A stretch of 18,934 nt of DNA from the NCBI GenBank assembly GCA_036403515.1, contig DASWQV010000082.1:1-18934 (forward strand). Direction: 5' to 3'. The notes below the pieces were generated by a model. The model saw only the letters and a list, made by a program, of their open reading frames with translations, did not search any database and was not told the DNA's origin. This document shows positions 1 to 6,938 of this stretch, piece after piece (position 1 is the stretch's first letter; every line of letters starts with the position of its first letter). A program made the position numbers and the translations under genes. The stretch comes from VRUE01 sp036403515. GTDB taxonomy: Bacteria > Actinomycetota > Thermoleophilia > Solirubrobacterales > 70-9.

Positions 1-150
1 TCTACAGGGACTCCGCCCAACGCACCGCAGCCCTATCCGGCTGGCTGGACTTCTATAACTGGCGCAGACCACATGGCTCTCTCAGCCACAGGCCGCCCGG
101 GGCTCGCCTTGCCGAGCTGAACAACGTTGCTGGGTCCTACATCTAGGCGC
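1..150 (+). mobile_element. Right end of an insertion sequence (IS481-like)
   Basis: This is inferred from the transposase tail. The element's right end should lie in or just after the last codons (about 115-150), but only one end is in the window, so the inverted repeat and target duplication cannot be checked. The right boundary given is approximate. Confidence 0.5.
3..146 (+). CDS. IS481-family transposase, C-terminal end (5' part outside window)
   Basis: The frame is open from the window edge and gives 47 residues before a TAG stop. It contains WLDFYNWRRPHGSLSHRPPG, the tail found after the catalytic Glu in DDE integrase-core (rve) transposases of the IS481/IS3 type. The ending LNNVAGSYI resembles the NN-V/L-x-G-x-x endings of IS481 proteins, whose last codons often overlap the element's terminal inverted repeat. 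The DDE residues themselves lie upstream and cannot be seen, so I cannot tell whether the element is intact. IS3 is the alternative family, and IS481 fits the RPHGSL...PP..RL pattern better. Confidence 0.8.
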   Translation, partial: YRDSAQRTAALSGWLDFYNWRRPHGSLSHRPPGARLAELNNVAGSYI

Positions 151-204
151 TCGACGGACACGCTTTCGACACGTCCAGGCGTTGTTGCGCGCGTCGGCGC
201 CCCG

Positions 205-210
205 TAGCGT
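205..210 (+). promoter_or_regulatory. Putative -10 hexamer TAGCGT, thpR-recA
   Basis: TAGCGT lies 7 nt before the ATG at 218. TTGTTG at 182-187 sits 17 bp upstream as a possible -35. The spacing implies a leaderless or nearly leaderless transcript and favours ATG 218 over the in-frame TTG at 182. Confidence 0.5.
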
Positions 211-217
211 GGTGGCA

Positions 218-820
218 ATGGCGAAAGAGAGACTGAAGAGCCCGCGGGCGCGGTTGTTCGTGGCGCTCGACCTGCCCGAGGCCGTGCGGGATGGAATAGC
301 GGCCTGGGGCGGCGTGGAGCTAAGCGACGCGGCGCTGCGGCCCGTGCCGCGAGGGTCGCTGCACATCACGCTCGCCTTCCTCGGCTACGTAGCGGAGCAG
401 GAGATCGAGCGCCTGGGCGAGATCGTCGCCGAGGCCAGGGCGCCGGCGCCCCTGGTGCGGCTCGGTGATCCGGTGGCCAAGCCAACGCCAAAACGTCCTC
501 GGCTTTTCGCTCTTCCAGCCGACTCTCCGGGTACCGTGGCCCTGCAGAGTGATTTGGAGAAGAGGCTGATTGCCGCGCGCCTCTACAAACCCGAGAAGCG
601 CCCGTTTTGGCCCCATGTGACGGTCGCCAGGGTGAAGTCGGGGGGCCGTGGGTCGAAGCGGCCGCGCCCGGGCGAGCGGCAGCCGGGGAAGCTGCCGTCG
701 GGGCTCTTATCGCCCGTTCTAGGCGTCCGATTGACGCTCTACCGTTCCGAACTCCAGCCGCGTGGTGCGCATTACACCCCGCTGGCGCAAGTCGAGCTGT
801 CCGCAGACGGACGGCAGTGA
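218..820 (+). CDS. thpR: RNA 2',3'-cyclic phosphodiesterase (2'-5' RNA ligase family)
   Basis: This 200-residue protein of the 2H phosphoesterase superfamily matches the usual family length. The two catalytic HxTx motifs are present: HITL at residues 49-52 and HVTV at 133-136. The N-terminal RLFVALDLPE strand is typical of ThpR/LigT. Known members hydrolyse RNA 2',3'-cyclic phosphates to 2'-phosphates and can join tRNA halves in reverse; the physiological role is unclear. ATG 218 is preferred because it follows a TAGCGT hexamer by 7 nt and the protein then begins just before the first family strand; a TTG at 182 would add 12 unlikely residues. recA starts 13 bp after the stop, so the two are probably co-transcribed. 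Confidence 0.88.
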   Translation: MAKERLKSPRARLFVALDLPEAVRDGIAAWGGVELSDAALRPVPRGSLHITLAFLGYVAEQEIERLGEIVAEARAPAPLVRLGDPVAKPTPKRPRLFALPADSPGTVALQSDLEKRLIAARLYKPEKRPFWPHVTVARVKSGGRGSKRPRPGERQPGKLPSGLLSPVLGVRLTLYRSELQPRGAHYTPLAQVELSADGRQ

Positions 821-833
821 GGTGAGACAACAG

Positions 834-1919
834 ATGGCAGACCAAAAGGCGGCTTTGAATGAGGTCTCGGCGAAGGAAGCCAAGGCCAAGGACGCGGCGC
901 TAGAGGCCGCGGTAACCCAGATTGAGCGTGACTTCGGCCAGGGCTCGCTGATGCGACTTGGCGCCGACAGCGCCCTGCCGGTGGAAGCGATTCCGACCGG
1001 CGCCCTCGCGCTCGATCTCGCGCTCGGAATCGGTGGCGTGCCCCGCGGCCGGATCGTTGAGATCTTCGGCCCCGAGTCCTCGGGAAAGACGACGCTGGTC
1101 TACCACGTCATCGCCGAGGCCCAGGCGCGGGGGGGAGTCTGCGTCTTCATCGACACCGAGCACGCGATGGATCCGATCTACGCGCGGGCGATCGGCGTCG
1201 ACACCGATGAGCTGCTGGTCTCCCAGCCCGACTACGGCGAGCAGGCGCTGCAGATCGCCGACCGCCTGATCGCCTCCGCGGCGATCGACGTGATCGCGAT
1301 CGACTCGGTCGCGGCGCTGACCCCGAAGGCCGAGCTGGACGGCCAGATCGGCGATACGACCGTCGGCCTGCAGGCGCGACTGATGTCGCAGGCGATGCGC
1401 AAGCTTGCCGGCAACCTCAACCGCACCAACACGGTCTGCGTCTTCACCAACCAGATCCGCGAAAAGGTCGGCGTCCAGTTCGGCTCGCCGGAGACGCAGC
1501 CAGGAGGCCGGGCGCTGAAGTTCTATGCCTCGCAACGGCTCGACATTCGTCGCATCGAGACCCTCAAGGACGGCACCGAGGCAGTCGGCAACCGGGTCCG
1601 GGTGAAAGTCGTCAAGAACAAGGTGGCGGCGCCGTTCCGCCAAGCGGAGTTCGAGATCGAGTACGGGCAGGGCATCTCGCGCGAAGGCGAGCTGCTCGAC
1701 TTCGGCATTGAGCACGACATCGTCCGCAAGTCGGGCGCCTTCTTCTCCTACGGCGAGACCCGGCTTGGACAGGGGCGCAACAACGCCAAGCAGTTCCTGG
1801 TCGAGAACCCCGAGATCGCCGATGAGATCGAGGCCAAGATCAGGGCTGCCCTTGGCATCGGCGCCGAGGTCCCGGCGGCGGCTGAGGCGGCGCCGGTTGT
1901 CGAAGCGCAGGCTGCCTGA
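834..1919 (+). CDS. recA: Recombinase A
   Basis: This 361-residue protein has full RecA architecture: an N-terminal helix, the P-loop GPESSGKTT at residues 79-87, the MAW-like EHAMDP at 109-114, Walker B VIAID with the following SVAALTPKAE (153-167), the L1/L2 DNA-binding loops (QIREKVGVQFGSPETQPGG) and an Ala-rich tail. It forms filaments on ssDNA for homologous recombination and stimulates LexA self-cleavage. The ATG is preceded by a good Shine-Dalgarno sequence (GAGGTGAG, 820-827 region), unlike most other genes here, which fits an internal operon gene following thpR by 13 bp. Small departures from common actinobacterial RecA are EHAM for EHAL and TPKAELDGQ for VPKAEIEGE. No recX follows. 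Confidence 0.98.
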   Translation: MADQKAALNEVSAKEAKAKDAALEAAVTQIERDFGQGSLMRLGADSALPVEAIPTGALALDLALGIGGVPRGRIVEIFGPESSGKTTLVYHVIAEAQARGGVCVFIDTEHAMDPIYARAIGVDTDELLVSQPDYGEQALQIADRLIASAAIDVIAIDSVAALTPKAELDGQIGDTTVGLQARLMSQAMRKLAGNLNRTNTVCVFTNQIREKVGVQFGSPETQPGGRALKFYASQRLDIRRIETLKDGTEAVGNRVRVKVVKNKVAAPFRQAEFEIEYGQGISREGELLDFGIEHDIVRKSGAFFSYGETRLGQGRNNAKQFLVENPEIADEIEAKIRAALGIGAEVPAAAEAAPVVEAQAA

Positions 1920-1940
1920 CGGCGCCTGCGCCTCAGCGGA

Positions 1941-1946
1941 TAGGAT
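1941..1946 (+). promoter_or_regulatory. Putative -10 hexamer TAGGAT, cupredoxin gene
   Basis: TAGGAT lies 9 nt before ATG 1956, in the 36-bp gap after recA. No convincing -35 and no Shine-Dalgarno sequence were seen. Confidence 0.4.
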
Positions 1947-1955
1947 GCCCGCCGC

Positions 1956-2546
1956 ATGAGCAATGGTGATCTCTTCTACGTCTGCGGCGGGGCGCTCGCG
2001 GTCTCGGCAGTCCTGGTCAGCTTCGCCGGCCTGCGCATCAAGAGCTTTCCAGGCAGAGCCGCGCCGCTCGTCGCGCTCGGTTTCATCGCCCTGATCGGCG
2101 CCACGGCCGCCTTCGCGGTGCTTCACGCCCAGGACGAGGAGGAGGCAAAGGCGGCGGAGTTCTCGAAGGCGAACGAAGAGATCACCAAAGAGGAGTCCTC
2201 GCCGATCGAACCAGAAAGCAAGGAAGCGACTGCCCCGAAACCGAAGCCGGCGGCCAAGGGGCCCGGCGGCACCCTGCAGCTCGCCGCCTCGCCGAGCGCC
2301 CTCGCTTTCGACACGACGAGCTTGACCAGCAAGGCGGGCAAGGTGACGATCGACTTCGACAACCCGGCCGCGCTCGAACACAACGTCGCGATCGAGCAGA
2401 ACGGCAAACAGATTGCAGTCTCCGAAACGCTTGCCGAAGGCAAAACATCGGTCAGCGCCGATCTCGCCCCGGGAACCTATTCCTTTCTCTGCACGGTTCC
2501 CGGTCATGCCGAAGCAGGCATGGAAGGCGTCCTGACGGTGCGATAG
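1956..2546 (+). CDS. Membrane-anchored cupredoxin (plastocyanin-like) protein
   Basis: This 196-residue protein has three parts. Residues about 6-26 and 35-57 are two hydrophobic segments (likely membrane helices). Residues 59-104 are a charged Glu/Lys/Pro linker. Residues 106-196 are a beta-rich domain with a complete type 1 copper site: His142 (EHNV), Cys179, His184 and Met189 in C-x4-H-x4-M. Such domains usually carry electrons or bind copper outside the membrane; the partner is unknown. The gene sits where actinobacteria often have recX, between recA and miaB, but nothing suggests a role in DNA repair. It probably has its own promoter (TAGGAT at 1941). Confidence 0.85.
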   Translation: MSNGDLFYVCGGALAVSAVLVSFAGLRIKSFPGRAAPLVALGFIALIGATAAFAVLHAQDEEEAKAAEFSKANEEITKEESSPIEPESKEATAPKPKPAAKGPGGTLQLAASPSALAFDTTSLTSKAGKVTIDFDNPAALEHNVAIEQNGKQIAVSETLAEGKTSVSADLAPGTYSFLCTVPGHAEAGMEGVLTVR

Positions 2547-2593
2547 GCGGCGCATTTCTGCGTCCTCGGTTGCTTGCGTGCAGAGCACGCCGC
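2547..2593. terminator. Weak inverted repeats after cupredoxin gene
   Basis: GCGGCG (2547-2552) can pair with CGCCGC (2588-2593), and inside it GCGTGC-AGA-GCACGC (2576-2590) forms an alternative 6-bp hairpin. The structure begins directly after the stop codon. There is no T-tract, so terminator function is a guess. Confidence 0.25.
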
Positions 2594-2634
2594 GCTCCCT
2601 GCGTCCTTGAACTGCTTGCCTCTCGCACCGTCAG

Positions 2635-2640
2635 TACCCT
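2635..2640 (+). promoter_or_regulatory. Putative -10 hexamer TACCCT, miaB
   Basis: TACCCT lies 8 nt before ATG 2649, within a 102-bp gap that otherwise holds only weak inverted repeats. No Shine-Dalgarno sequence is seen. Confidence 0.35.
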
Positions 2641-2648
2641 CTTAGGGC

Positions 2649-3980
2649 ATGGGGAAGCGCTATCACGTCACCACGTTCGGTTGTCAGATGAACGTGCATG
2701 ACTCCGAGCGGATGCAGGGGATGCTCGAGTCACTTGGCTACGAGGAGGCTGAGAGCCGCGAGGGCGCTGATCTGATCCTCTTCAACACCTGCTCGATCCG
2801 GGAGTCGGCCGACAATCGCTTCACCGCGCACCTTGGCGAGGCCAAGCGGCTCAAGTCCGAAGACCCCGAGCGCGTGGTCGGCGTCGGTGGCTGCTGGGCG
2901 CAGTCGGTCAAGGATGAGGTCTTCCAGCGCTTTCCGTTCGTCGATGTCGCCTTCGGCCCGGGGCAGATCCACAAGCTGGCCGAGTTCCTCAACTCCGACT
3001 CGCTCAGCGCCCAGGGGTACTTCGAGTTCGAGGACTTCTCCGGCCACCTGCCGACCCGCAGGGTGCGCGAGTTCCAGGGGTGGCTGCAGGTTTCGCAGGG
3101 CTGCAACTGCAACTGCGCCTACTGCATCGTGCCGTCGACCCGGGGGCGTGAGGTCAGCCGCGATCCGGCAGAGCTGCTCACCGAGGCTGAAGCGCTCGCA
3201 GCCGACGGAGTGCGTGAGATCACGCTGCTCGGCCAGAACGTCAACAGCTACGGGCGCGACCTGCCGAGGGAGGGCCGGATCGGCTTCGCCGAGCTGCTGG
3301 CGCGGATCGACGGGGTGGACGGCATCGACCGGCTCCGCTACACGAGCCCGCACCCGAAGGACATGAAGGAGGATGTGATCCGCGCGCACGCTGAGCTGCC
3401 GTCCGTCTGCGAGCACATCCACCTGCCCCTGCAGTCGGGTTCGAGCGCCGTGCTGAAACGGATGCGCCGCACCTATGACCGTCAGCGCTACATGGATCGC
3501 GTCGCGCTGATCCGCGAGCACGTCCCCGACTGTTCGATCACGACCGACATCATCGTCGGCTTTCCGGGCGAGACCGAGGCCGACTTCGAGCAGACCTTGG
3601 AAGTCGTCGACGAGGTCGGCTACGACGGCGCTTTCACCTTCATCTTCTCGCCGCGGCGCGAAACCGAGGCGGCTGAGATGGACGCGATGGTGCCCCATCC
3701 GGTCAAGGTCGAGCGGATGGAGCGCCTGGTGGCGCTGGTCCAGCGGCGGGCGACCGAGCGGGCCCAGAGGTTCGTCGGGCGTGAGATGGAGGTCCTGGTC
3801 GAAGGGACCAGCCGGACCGATGAGACTCGGCTCAGGGGGCGGACTCGGCACAACAAGGCGGTCAACTTCGAAGGGGACGCCGGCCCCGGCGAGTTCGTCG
3901 GCGTCGAGATAAGCGAGGCTACTTCGCAGTCGCTTCGAGGGGTTACGGCACAGCCCCTTTCTCGACTGCAGGCTCGGTAG
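2649..3980 (+). CDS. miaB: tRNA-2-methylthio-N6-dimethylallyladenosine synthase
   Basis: This 443-residue methylthiotransferase has all three expected domains. The N-terminal UPF0004 domain has cluster cysteines Cys12 (FGCQMN), Cys48 (NTCSIRE) and Cys82 (GGCWAQ). The radical SAM domain has Cys152-x3-Cys156-x2-Cys159 followed by IVPSTRGRE. A C-terminal TRAM RNA-binding domain (about 370-435) includes VEGTSRTDETRLRGRTRHNK. It adds the 2-methylthio group to i6A37 of tRNAs reading U-starting codons, and so acts after MiaA, encoded next. The stop codon abuts the first base of the long inverted repeat element that separates the two genes. Confidence 0.96.
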   Translation: MGKRYHVTTFGCQMNVHDSERMQGMLESLGYEEAESREGADLILFNTCSIRESADNRFTAHLGEAKRLKSEDPERVVGVGGCWAQSVKDEVFQRFPFVDVAFGPGQIHKLAEFLNSDSLSAQGYFEFEDFSGHLPTRRVREFQGWLQVSQGCNCNCAYCIVPSTRGREVSRDPAELLTEAEALAADGVREITLLGQNVNSYGRDLPREGRIGFAELLARIDGVDGIDRLRYTSPHPKDMKEDVIRAHAELPSVCEHIHLPLQSGSSAVLKRMRRTYDRQRYMDRVALIREHVPDCSITTDIIVGFPGETEADFEQTLEVVDEVGYDGAFTFIFSPRRETEAAEMDAMVPHPVKVERMERLVALVQRRATERAQRFVGREMEVLVEGTSRTDETRLRGRTRHNKAVNFEGDAGPGEFVGVEISEATSQSLRGVTAQPLSRLQAR

Positions 3981-4095
3981 GAGACGGAGTTGGGGCAACC
4001 CCTCACTCAACTTTTTCGGTGAGACGGCCGATGCCGTCCGAGATCGGATTGCCGAAAAAGTACAAGCCGTTCGGGGCAGCCCCAACTCCGTCTCC
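3980..4095. repeat. Structured intergenic element, copy A
   Basis: Outer arms 3980-3996 and 4079-4095 are a perfect 17-bp inverted repeat (GGAGACGGAGTTGGGGC and its complement). Inner arms 4010-4019 (ACTTTTTCGG) and 4052-4061 (CCGAAAAAGT) are a perfect 10-bp inverted repeat. The left inner arm also sits in the loop of a small hairpin, CTCAC (4002-4006) with GTGAG (4019-4023), and GAGACGG (4021-4027) can pair with CCGTCTC (4088-4094), so rival folds exist. The same core recurs at 6939-7051 with different outer arms. It fills almost all of the miaB-miaA gap. The function is unknown: terminator, regulatory RNA structure or small repeat are all possible. Confidence 0.75.
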
Positions 4096-4106
4096 ACTGG
4101 CCGATT

Positions 4107-4112
4107 TAGCTA
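4107..4112 (+). promoter_or_regulatory. Possible -10 hexamer TAGCTA, miaA
   Basis: TAGCTA lies 7 nt before ATG 4120, just outside the structured element. It lacks the usual final T, so it is a weaker match than the others in the window. Confidence 0.25.
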
Positions 4113-4119
4113 TTCGCAG

Positions 4120-4848
4120 ATGGACGTAATCGCGATTTTTGGGCCGACCGGGGTCGGCAAGACTGGCGTCGCCGTTGAGCTTGGGGAGAAGCTTCGGGAG
4201 CGGGGGGAGGATCCAGTGGCTATTTCGTGCGATGCGCTCCAGGTTTACGAGGGGCTCTCGGTGCTTACGGGGGTCGCTACGGCTGCCGAGCAGGAGCGGC
4301 TTGAGCACAAGCTCGTTGGGTTCGTACCGGTCACCGAGGCATTCAACGTCGGCAACTACATGCCCCTGGCGCATGCTGAGATAGATGCGGCCCTGGAGGC
4401 GGGCCGGCGGCCGATCGTCGTGGGGGGGACCGGCCTCTATCTGCGGGCTGCCCTCGCCGAGCTGTCGCTGGACAAGGCGCCGCCGGAAGCCGAGGACTCG
4501 GAGCTGTGGTCGCCTGAGACCAGGCATCCGACGACGATCTTTGGGCTCGACATGGACCGGGAGAGGCTCTACGAGCGGATCGACGCGCGGACCGAGGCGA
4601 TCATCGCCGCCGGAGCCAGGGACGAGGTCCAGCGGGCCGAGGAGGCCGGACCGTCGCGAACCGCCCGCAAGGCTCTCGGCTTCGACGAAGTGCTTAACGG
4701 CGACCTCGAGCGGATGCAGCAGCGCTCACGCAACTACGCCCGGCGCCAGCTCACCTGGATGCGCAAGATCCCCAACCTCCACCGAATCGACCGCACCGGC
4801 CGTTCCGACACCGCGGTAGCCACCGAAATCGCCAGCCAGCTCCGCTGA
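4120..4848 (+). CDS. miaA: tRNA dimethylallyltransferase, short form
   Basis: The protein has 242 residues; typical MiaA is about 300. The P-loop GPTGVGKT (8-15), CDALQVYEGL with the catalytic-type Asp38, and VVGGTGLYLRA (100-110) are present, as is the C-terminal block ARKALGFDE...RNYARRQLTWMRK. It transfers a dimethylallyl group to N6 of A37. Between LSLDKAPPEAE and PTTIFGLDMDRERLYERI only about 12 residues remain where other MiaA proteins have about 65, so most of the insertion domain, including the DxxRxxRALE block, is absent with the reading frame intact. The usual GTAKP after the DxxQVY motif is also not recognisable. Function is likely but altered RNA recognition is possible. dapF follows after a 63-bp gap. 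Confidence 0.85.
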   Translation: MDVIAIFGPTGVGKTGVAVELGEKLRERGEDPVAISCDALQVYEGLSVLTGVATAAEQERLEHKLVGFVPVTEAFNVGNYMPLAHAEIDAALEAGRRPIVVGGTGLYLRAALAELSLDKAPPEAEDSELWSPETRHPTTIFGLDMDRERLYERIDARTEAIIAAGARDEVQRAEEAGPSRTARKALGFDEVLNGDLERMQQRSRNYARRQLTWMRKIPNLHRIDRTGRSDTAVATEIASQLR

Positions 4849-4851
4849 TGG

Positions 4852-4884
4852 CGCACTTCCCACCGCTATGCGGGGGAAAGTGCG
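4852..4884. terminator. Hairpin after miaA
   Basis: Arms 4852-4866 (CGCACTTCCCACCGC) and 4870-4884 (GCGGGGGAAAGTGCG) pair at 13 of 15 positions around a TAT loop, starting 3 bp after the miaA stop. No T-tract follows, so it may be a factor-dependent or bidirectional stop, or an unrelated repeat. Confidence 0.4.
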
Positions 4885-4899
4885 ACCGCATTGTTGGCA

Positions 4900-4905
4900 T
4901 AGGGT
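4900..4905 (+). promoter_or_regulatory. Putative -10 hexamer TAGGGT, dapF
   Basis: TAGGGT lies 6 nt before GTG 4912, downstream of the hairpin that follows miaA. No Shine-Dalgarno sequence is seen. Confidence 0.4.
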
Positions 4906-4911
4906 TCGTGC

Positions 4912-5757
4912 GTGAGATTCGAGAAGTGGCAGGCGCTTGGGAACGACTATGTGATCCTCGAGGCGGACGGGCTGCCTTGGCAGCTGACGACTGGCCGCGT
5001 GCGGCGGCTCTGCGATCCACACTTCGGCGTCGGGTCAGATGGGCTGTTGCTGCTCGCCCGCAGCGAGGATCCCGCCTACGTCGCCAGGCTGCGGATCTTC
5101 AATCCCGACGGCTCCGAGGCTGAGCTCTCGGGAAACGGGGCACGGGAGGCGATCCTCTATCTGCGCCGGCATGGCTGGACCGAGGCCGACACCTTCTCGA
5201 TCAGCACCGTGGCGGGTGCGATCACGCCGACGATCACCTCGGAGCGGACCTGCTCGGTCGAGATGGGACGCGCCGCGCCGACATCCAAGGACTTCCCGTC
5301 GGGCGGGCCGGATGGCGCCGGCAGGCTCGACGCGGCAGGTCGCGAGTGGCCCTTCCAGCACATATCGATCGGCAACCCCCAGTGCGCGATCGAGGTCCCC
5401 GAGGGCCTGGACGAGCTGGATCTCGGCAAGATCGGGCCGCCGATCGAAGGCCACGGGCTCTTCCCGAACAGGACCAACGTCTCGTTCTTCTCAGTCGACG
5501 GCAGTCGCGTTCGCGCGCGGATCTTCGAGCGTGGCGTGGGGGAGACGCTCTCCTCTGGAACGGGCGCCAGCGGAGCGGCGGTCGCGGCCTTCCTGCGCGG
5601 CGCCCCGAGCCCGATCACGGTCGAGCTCGATGGCGGCGAGCTCGAAGTCGGGATCTCCGCGGACCTCGATGTGACGCTCAGCGGCTGGGCCGAACCGATC
5701 TGCTCGGGCGAGCTCTCCGCCGAGATGCTCGCCGCGCTCGCCGCGCTGGACGGCTAG
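4912..5757 (+). CDS. dapF: Diaminopimelate epimerase homologue lacking both catalytic cysteines
   Basis: This 281-residue protein is the usual DapF length, with the two-lobed fold's markers: KWQALGNDYV at the N-terminus, DPHFGVGSDGLLL, NPDGSEAELSGNGAR (64-78), ISIGNPQCAI, FPNRTNV and FERGVGETLSSGTGAS (206-220). DapF interconverts LL- and meso-diaminopimelate with a Cys/Cys acid-base pair. Here the first Cys (xCGNGxR) is Ser73 and the second (xCGTGA) is Ser215, while the substrate-binding residues around them are kept. Either this lineage works with serines or the protein has another activity. The GTG start follows TAGGGT by 6 nt. The DapL-type aminotransferase gene begins 11 bp downstream, which supports a role in DAP synthesis. 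Confidence 0.8.
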   Translation: MRFEKWQALGNDYVILEADGLPWQLTTGRVRRLCDPHFGVGSDGLLLLARSEDPAYVARLRIFNPDGSEAELSGNGAREAILYLRRHGWTEADTFSISTVAGAITPTITSERTCSVEMGRAAPTSKDFPSGGPDGAGRLDAAGREWPFQHISIGNPQCAIEVPEGLDELDLGKIGPPIEGHGLFPNRTNVSFFSVDGSRVRARIFERGVGETLSSGTGASGAAVAAFLRGAPSPITVELDGGELEVGISADLDVTLSGWAEPICSGELSAEMLAALAALDG

Positions 5758-5760
5758 ATT
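5755..5760 (+). promoter_or_regulatory. Putative -10 hexamer TAGATT overlapping the dapF stop, dapL
   Basis: The first three bases are the dapF stop codon. The hexamer lies 8 nt before ATG 5769, which has no Shine-Dalgarno sequence. Confidence 0.4.
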
Positions 5761-5768
5761 CCGCGCCC

Positions 5769-6938
5769 ATGGCGATCTCCGATCCATCCAAGCGGCTGGA
5801 GGCGATGCCTCCCTACATGTTCCAGGAACTGGAGCGGCGCATCGCCGACAAGCGCGCTGCCGGTATCGACGTGATCAGCCTCGGCATCGGCGATCCCGAC
5901 GAACCGACCTATCCGCACATTGTCGCGGCGATGCAGGAAGCCGTCGGCGAGAACGACAACCAGAAGTACCCGAGCAACCGCGGCCGAGAGGAGTTCCGCC
6001 GGGCCTTCGCCGAGTTCTACGGGCGCCGCTTCGGCGTTGAGATCGATCCCGCAAGCGAGGTGATACCGGCGATCGGCGCCAAGGAGTGCATCTACAACCT
6101 CTGCTTCGCCTTCCTCGACCCGGGCGGCGTCGCGCTTGCGGCCGACCCCGGCTACCCCGTCTATACCGGCGGCCCGGTCCTCGCCGGAGCGACGCCGGAG
6201 CTGCTGCCGCTGGTCCCTGAGCTCGGCTTTGCCCCCGACCTCAGCGCCGTCCCCGCCGACGTCGCCGCCAGGGCGCGGCTGATGTTCCTCAACTATCCCA
6301 ACAACCCGACCGGCGCCGTCGTCCCCGAGGGGTTCTTCGAGATGGTCGTCTCGTTCGCCCGCGAGCACGAAATCCTCGTCGTCCACGACAACGCCTACTC
6401 GGAGACGACCTACGACGGCTACGTGGCGCCGAGCTTTCTCGCCACACCAGGCGCGAAGGAGGTCGGCGTCGAGGTCTTCTCGCTCTCCAAGGGTTTCAAC
6501 ATGACCGGTTGGCGTTGCGCCGCGATCCTCGGCAACGCCGAGGCCGTGCAGACCTACTGGCGACTGAAGACCAACGTCGACTCGGGGCTCTTCGAGGCGG
6601 TGCAGATGGCCGTCGTCGCCGCTCTGCAGGGCCCCGCCGGCCCGCTGGAGCGGATGAACGAAACCTACGTGCGCCGCCGCGACCTGGTGGTCGACGCCCT
6701 GCGCGAGATCGGTGTCGAGGTCAGCACGCCGAAGGGCACGATCTATGTCTGGGCTCCGGTGCCGGAGGGACACACCTCCACGTCCTTCTCCGAGCTCGTG
6801 CTCGAAGAGGCAGCCGTCGTCGTCTCGCCCGGCTCGATGTACGGGCCCAGCGGCGAGGGCTTCTTCCGCATCTCGCTCACGACGCCCGATGATCGCATTA
6901 CTGAGGCGGTTGAGCGGATGCGCGAGCACCTCAGCTGA
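5769..6938 (+). CDS. dapL: LL-diaminopimelate aminotransferase-type class I/II aminotransferase
   Basis: This 389-residue PLP-dependent fold type I aminotransferase shows DVISLGIGDPDEPT near the N-terminus, YPNNPTG (176-182), HDNAYSE with Asp207 and Tyr210, and the Schiff-base lysine Lys241 in SLSKGFNMTGWR. The YPSNRG, GAKECIYNL and GPSGEGFFRISLTTP blocks look like DapL enzymes, which convert tetrahydrodipicolinate to LL-DAP in one step with glutamate. Placement 11 bp after the dapF homologue fits that reaction order. Alternatives are DapC or a broad alanine/valine-type aminotransferase. The stop codon directly abuts structured element copy B. Confidence 0.8.
   Translation: MAISDPSKRLEAMPPYMFQELERRIADKRAAGIDVISLGIGDPDEPTYPHIVAAMQEAVGENDNQKYPSNRGREEFRRAFAEFYGRRFGVEIDPASEVIPAIGAKECIYNLCFAFLDPGGVALAADPGYPVYTGGPVLAGATPELLPLVPELGFAPDLSAVPADVAARARLMFLNYPNNPTGAVVPEGFFEMVVSFAREHEILVVHDNAYSETTYDGYVAPSFLATPGAKEVGVEVFSLSKGFNMTGWRCAAILGNAEAVQTYWRLKTNVDSGLFEAVQMAVVAALQGPAGPLERMNETYVRRRDLVVDALREIGVEVSTPKGTIYVWAPVPEGHTSTSFSELVLEEAAVVVSPGSMYGPSGEGFFRISLTTPDDRITEAVERMREHLS

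Noticed and set aside
119..130. GAACAACGTTGC as a LexA (SOS) box for thpR-recA
   Set aside because: The half-sites are GAAC and GTTG with a 3-nt gap, not GAAC-N4-GTTC, and it lies within the transposase coding end.
900..2588. Very long minus-strand open frame (562 codons) opposite recA and the cupredoxin gene
   Set aside because: Antisense shadow of strongly conserved recA in high-GC DNA. It is low-complexity (Arg/Asp/Leu-rich) and shows no domain.
2730..4097. Minus-strand open frame of 455 codons opposite miaB
   Set aside because: Shadow of miaB. It runs through the structured element and has no recognisable motifs.
5754..6929. Minus-strand open frame of 391 codons opposite dapL
   Set aside because: Mirror of the aminotransferase codons; no family features.
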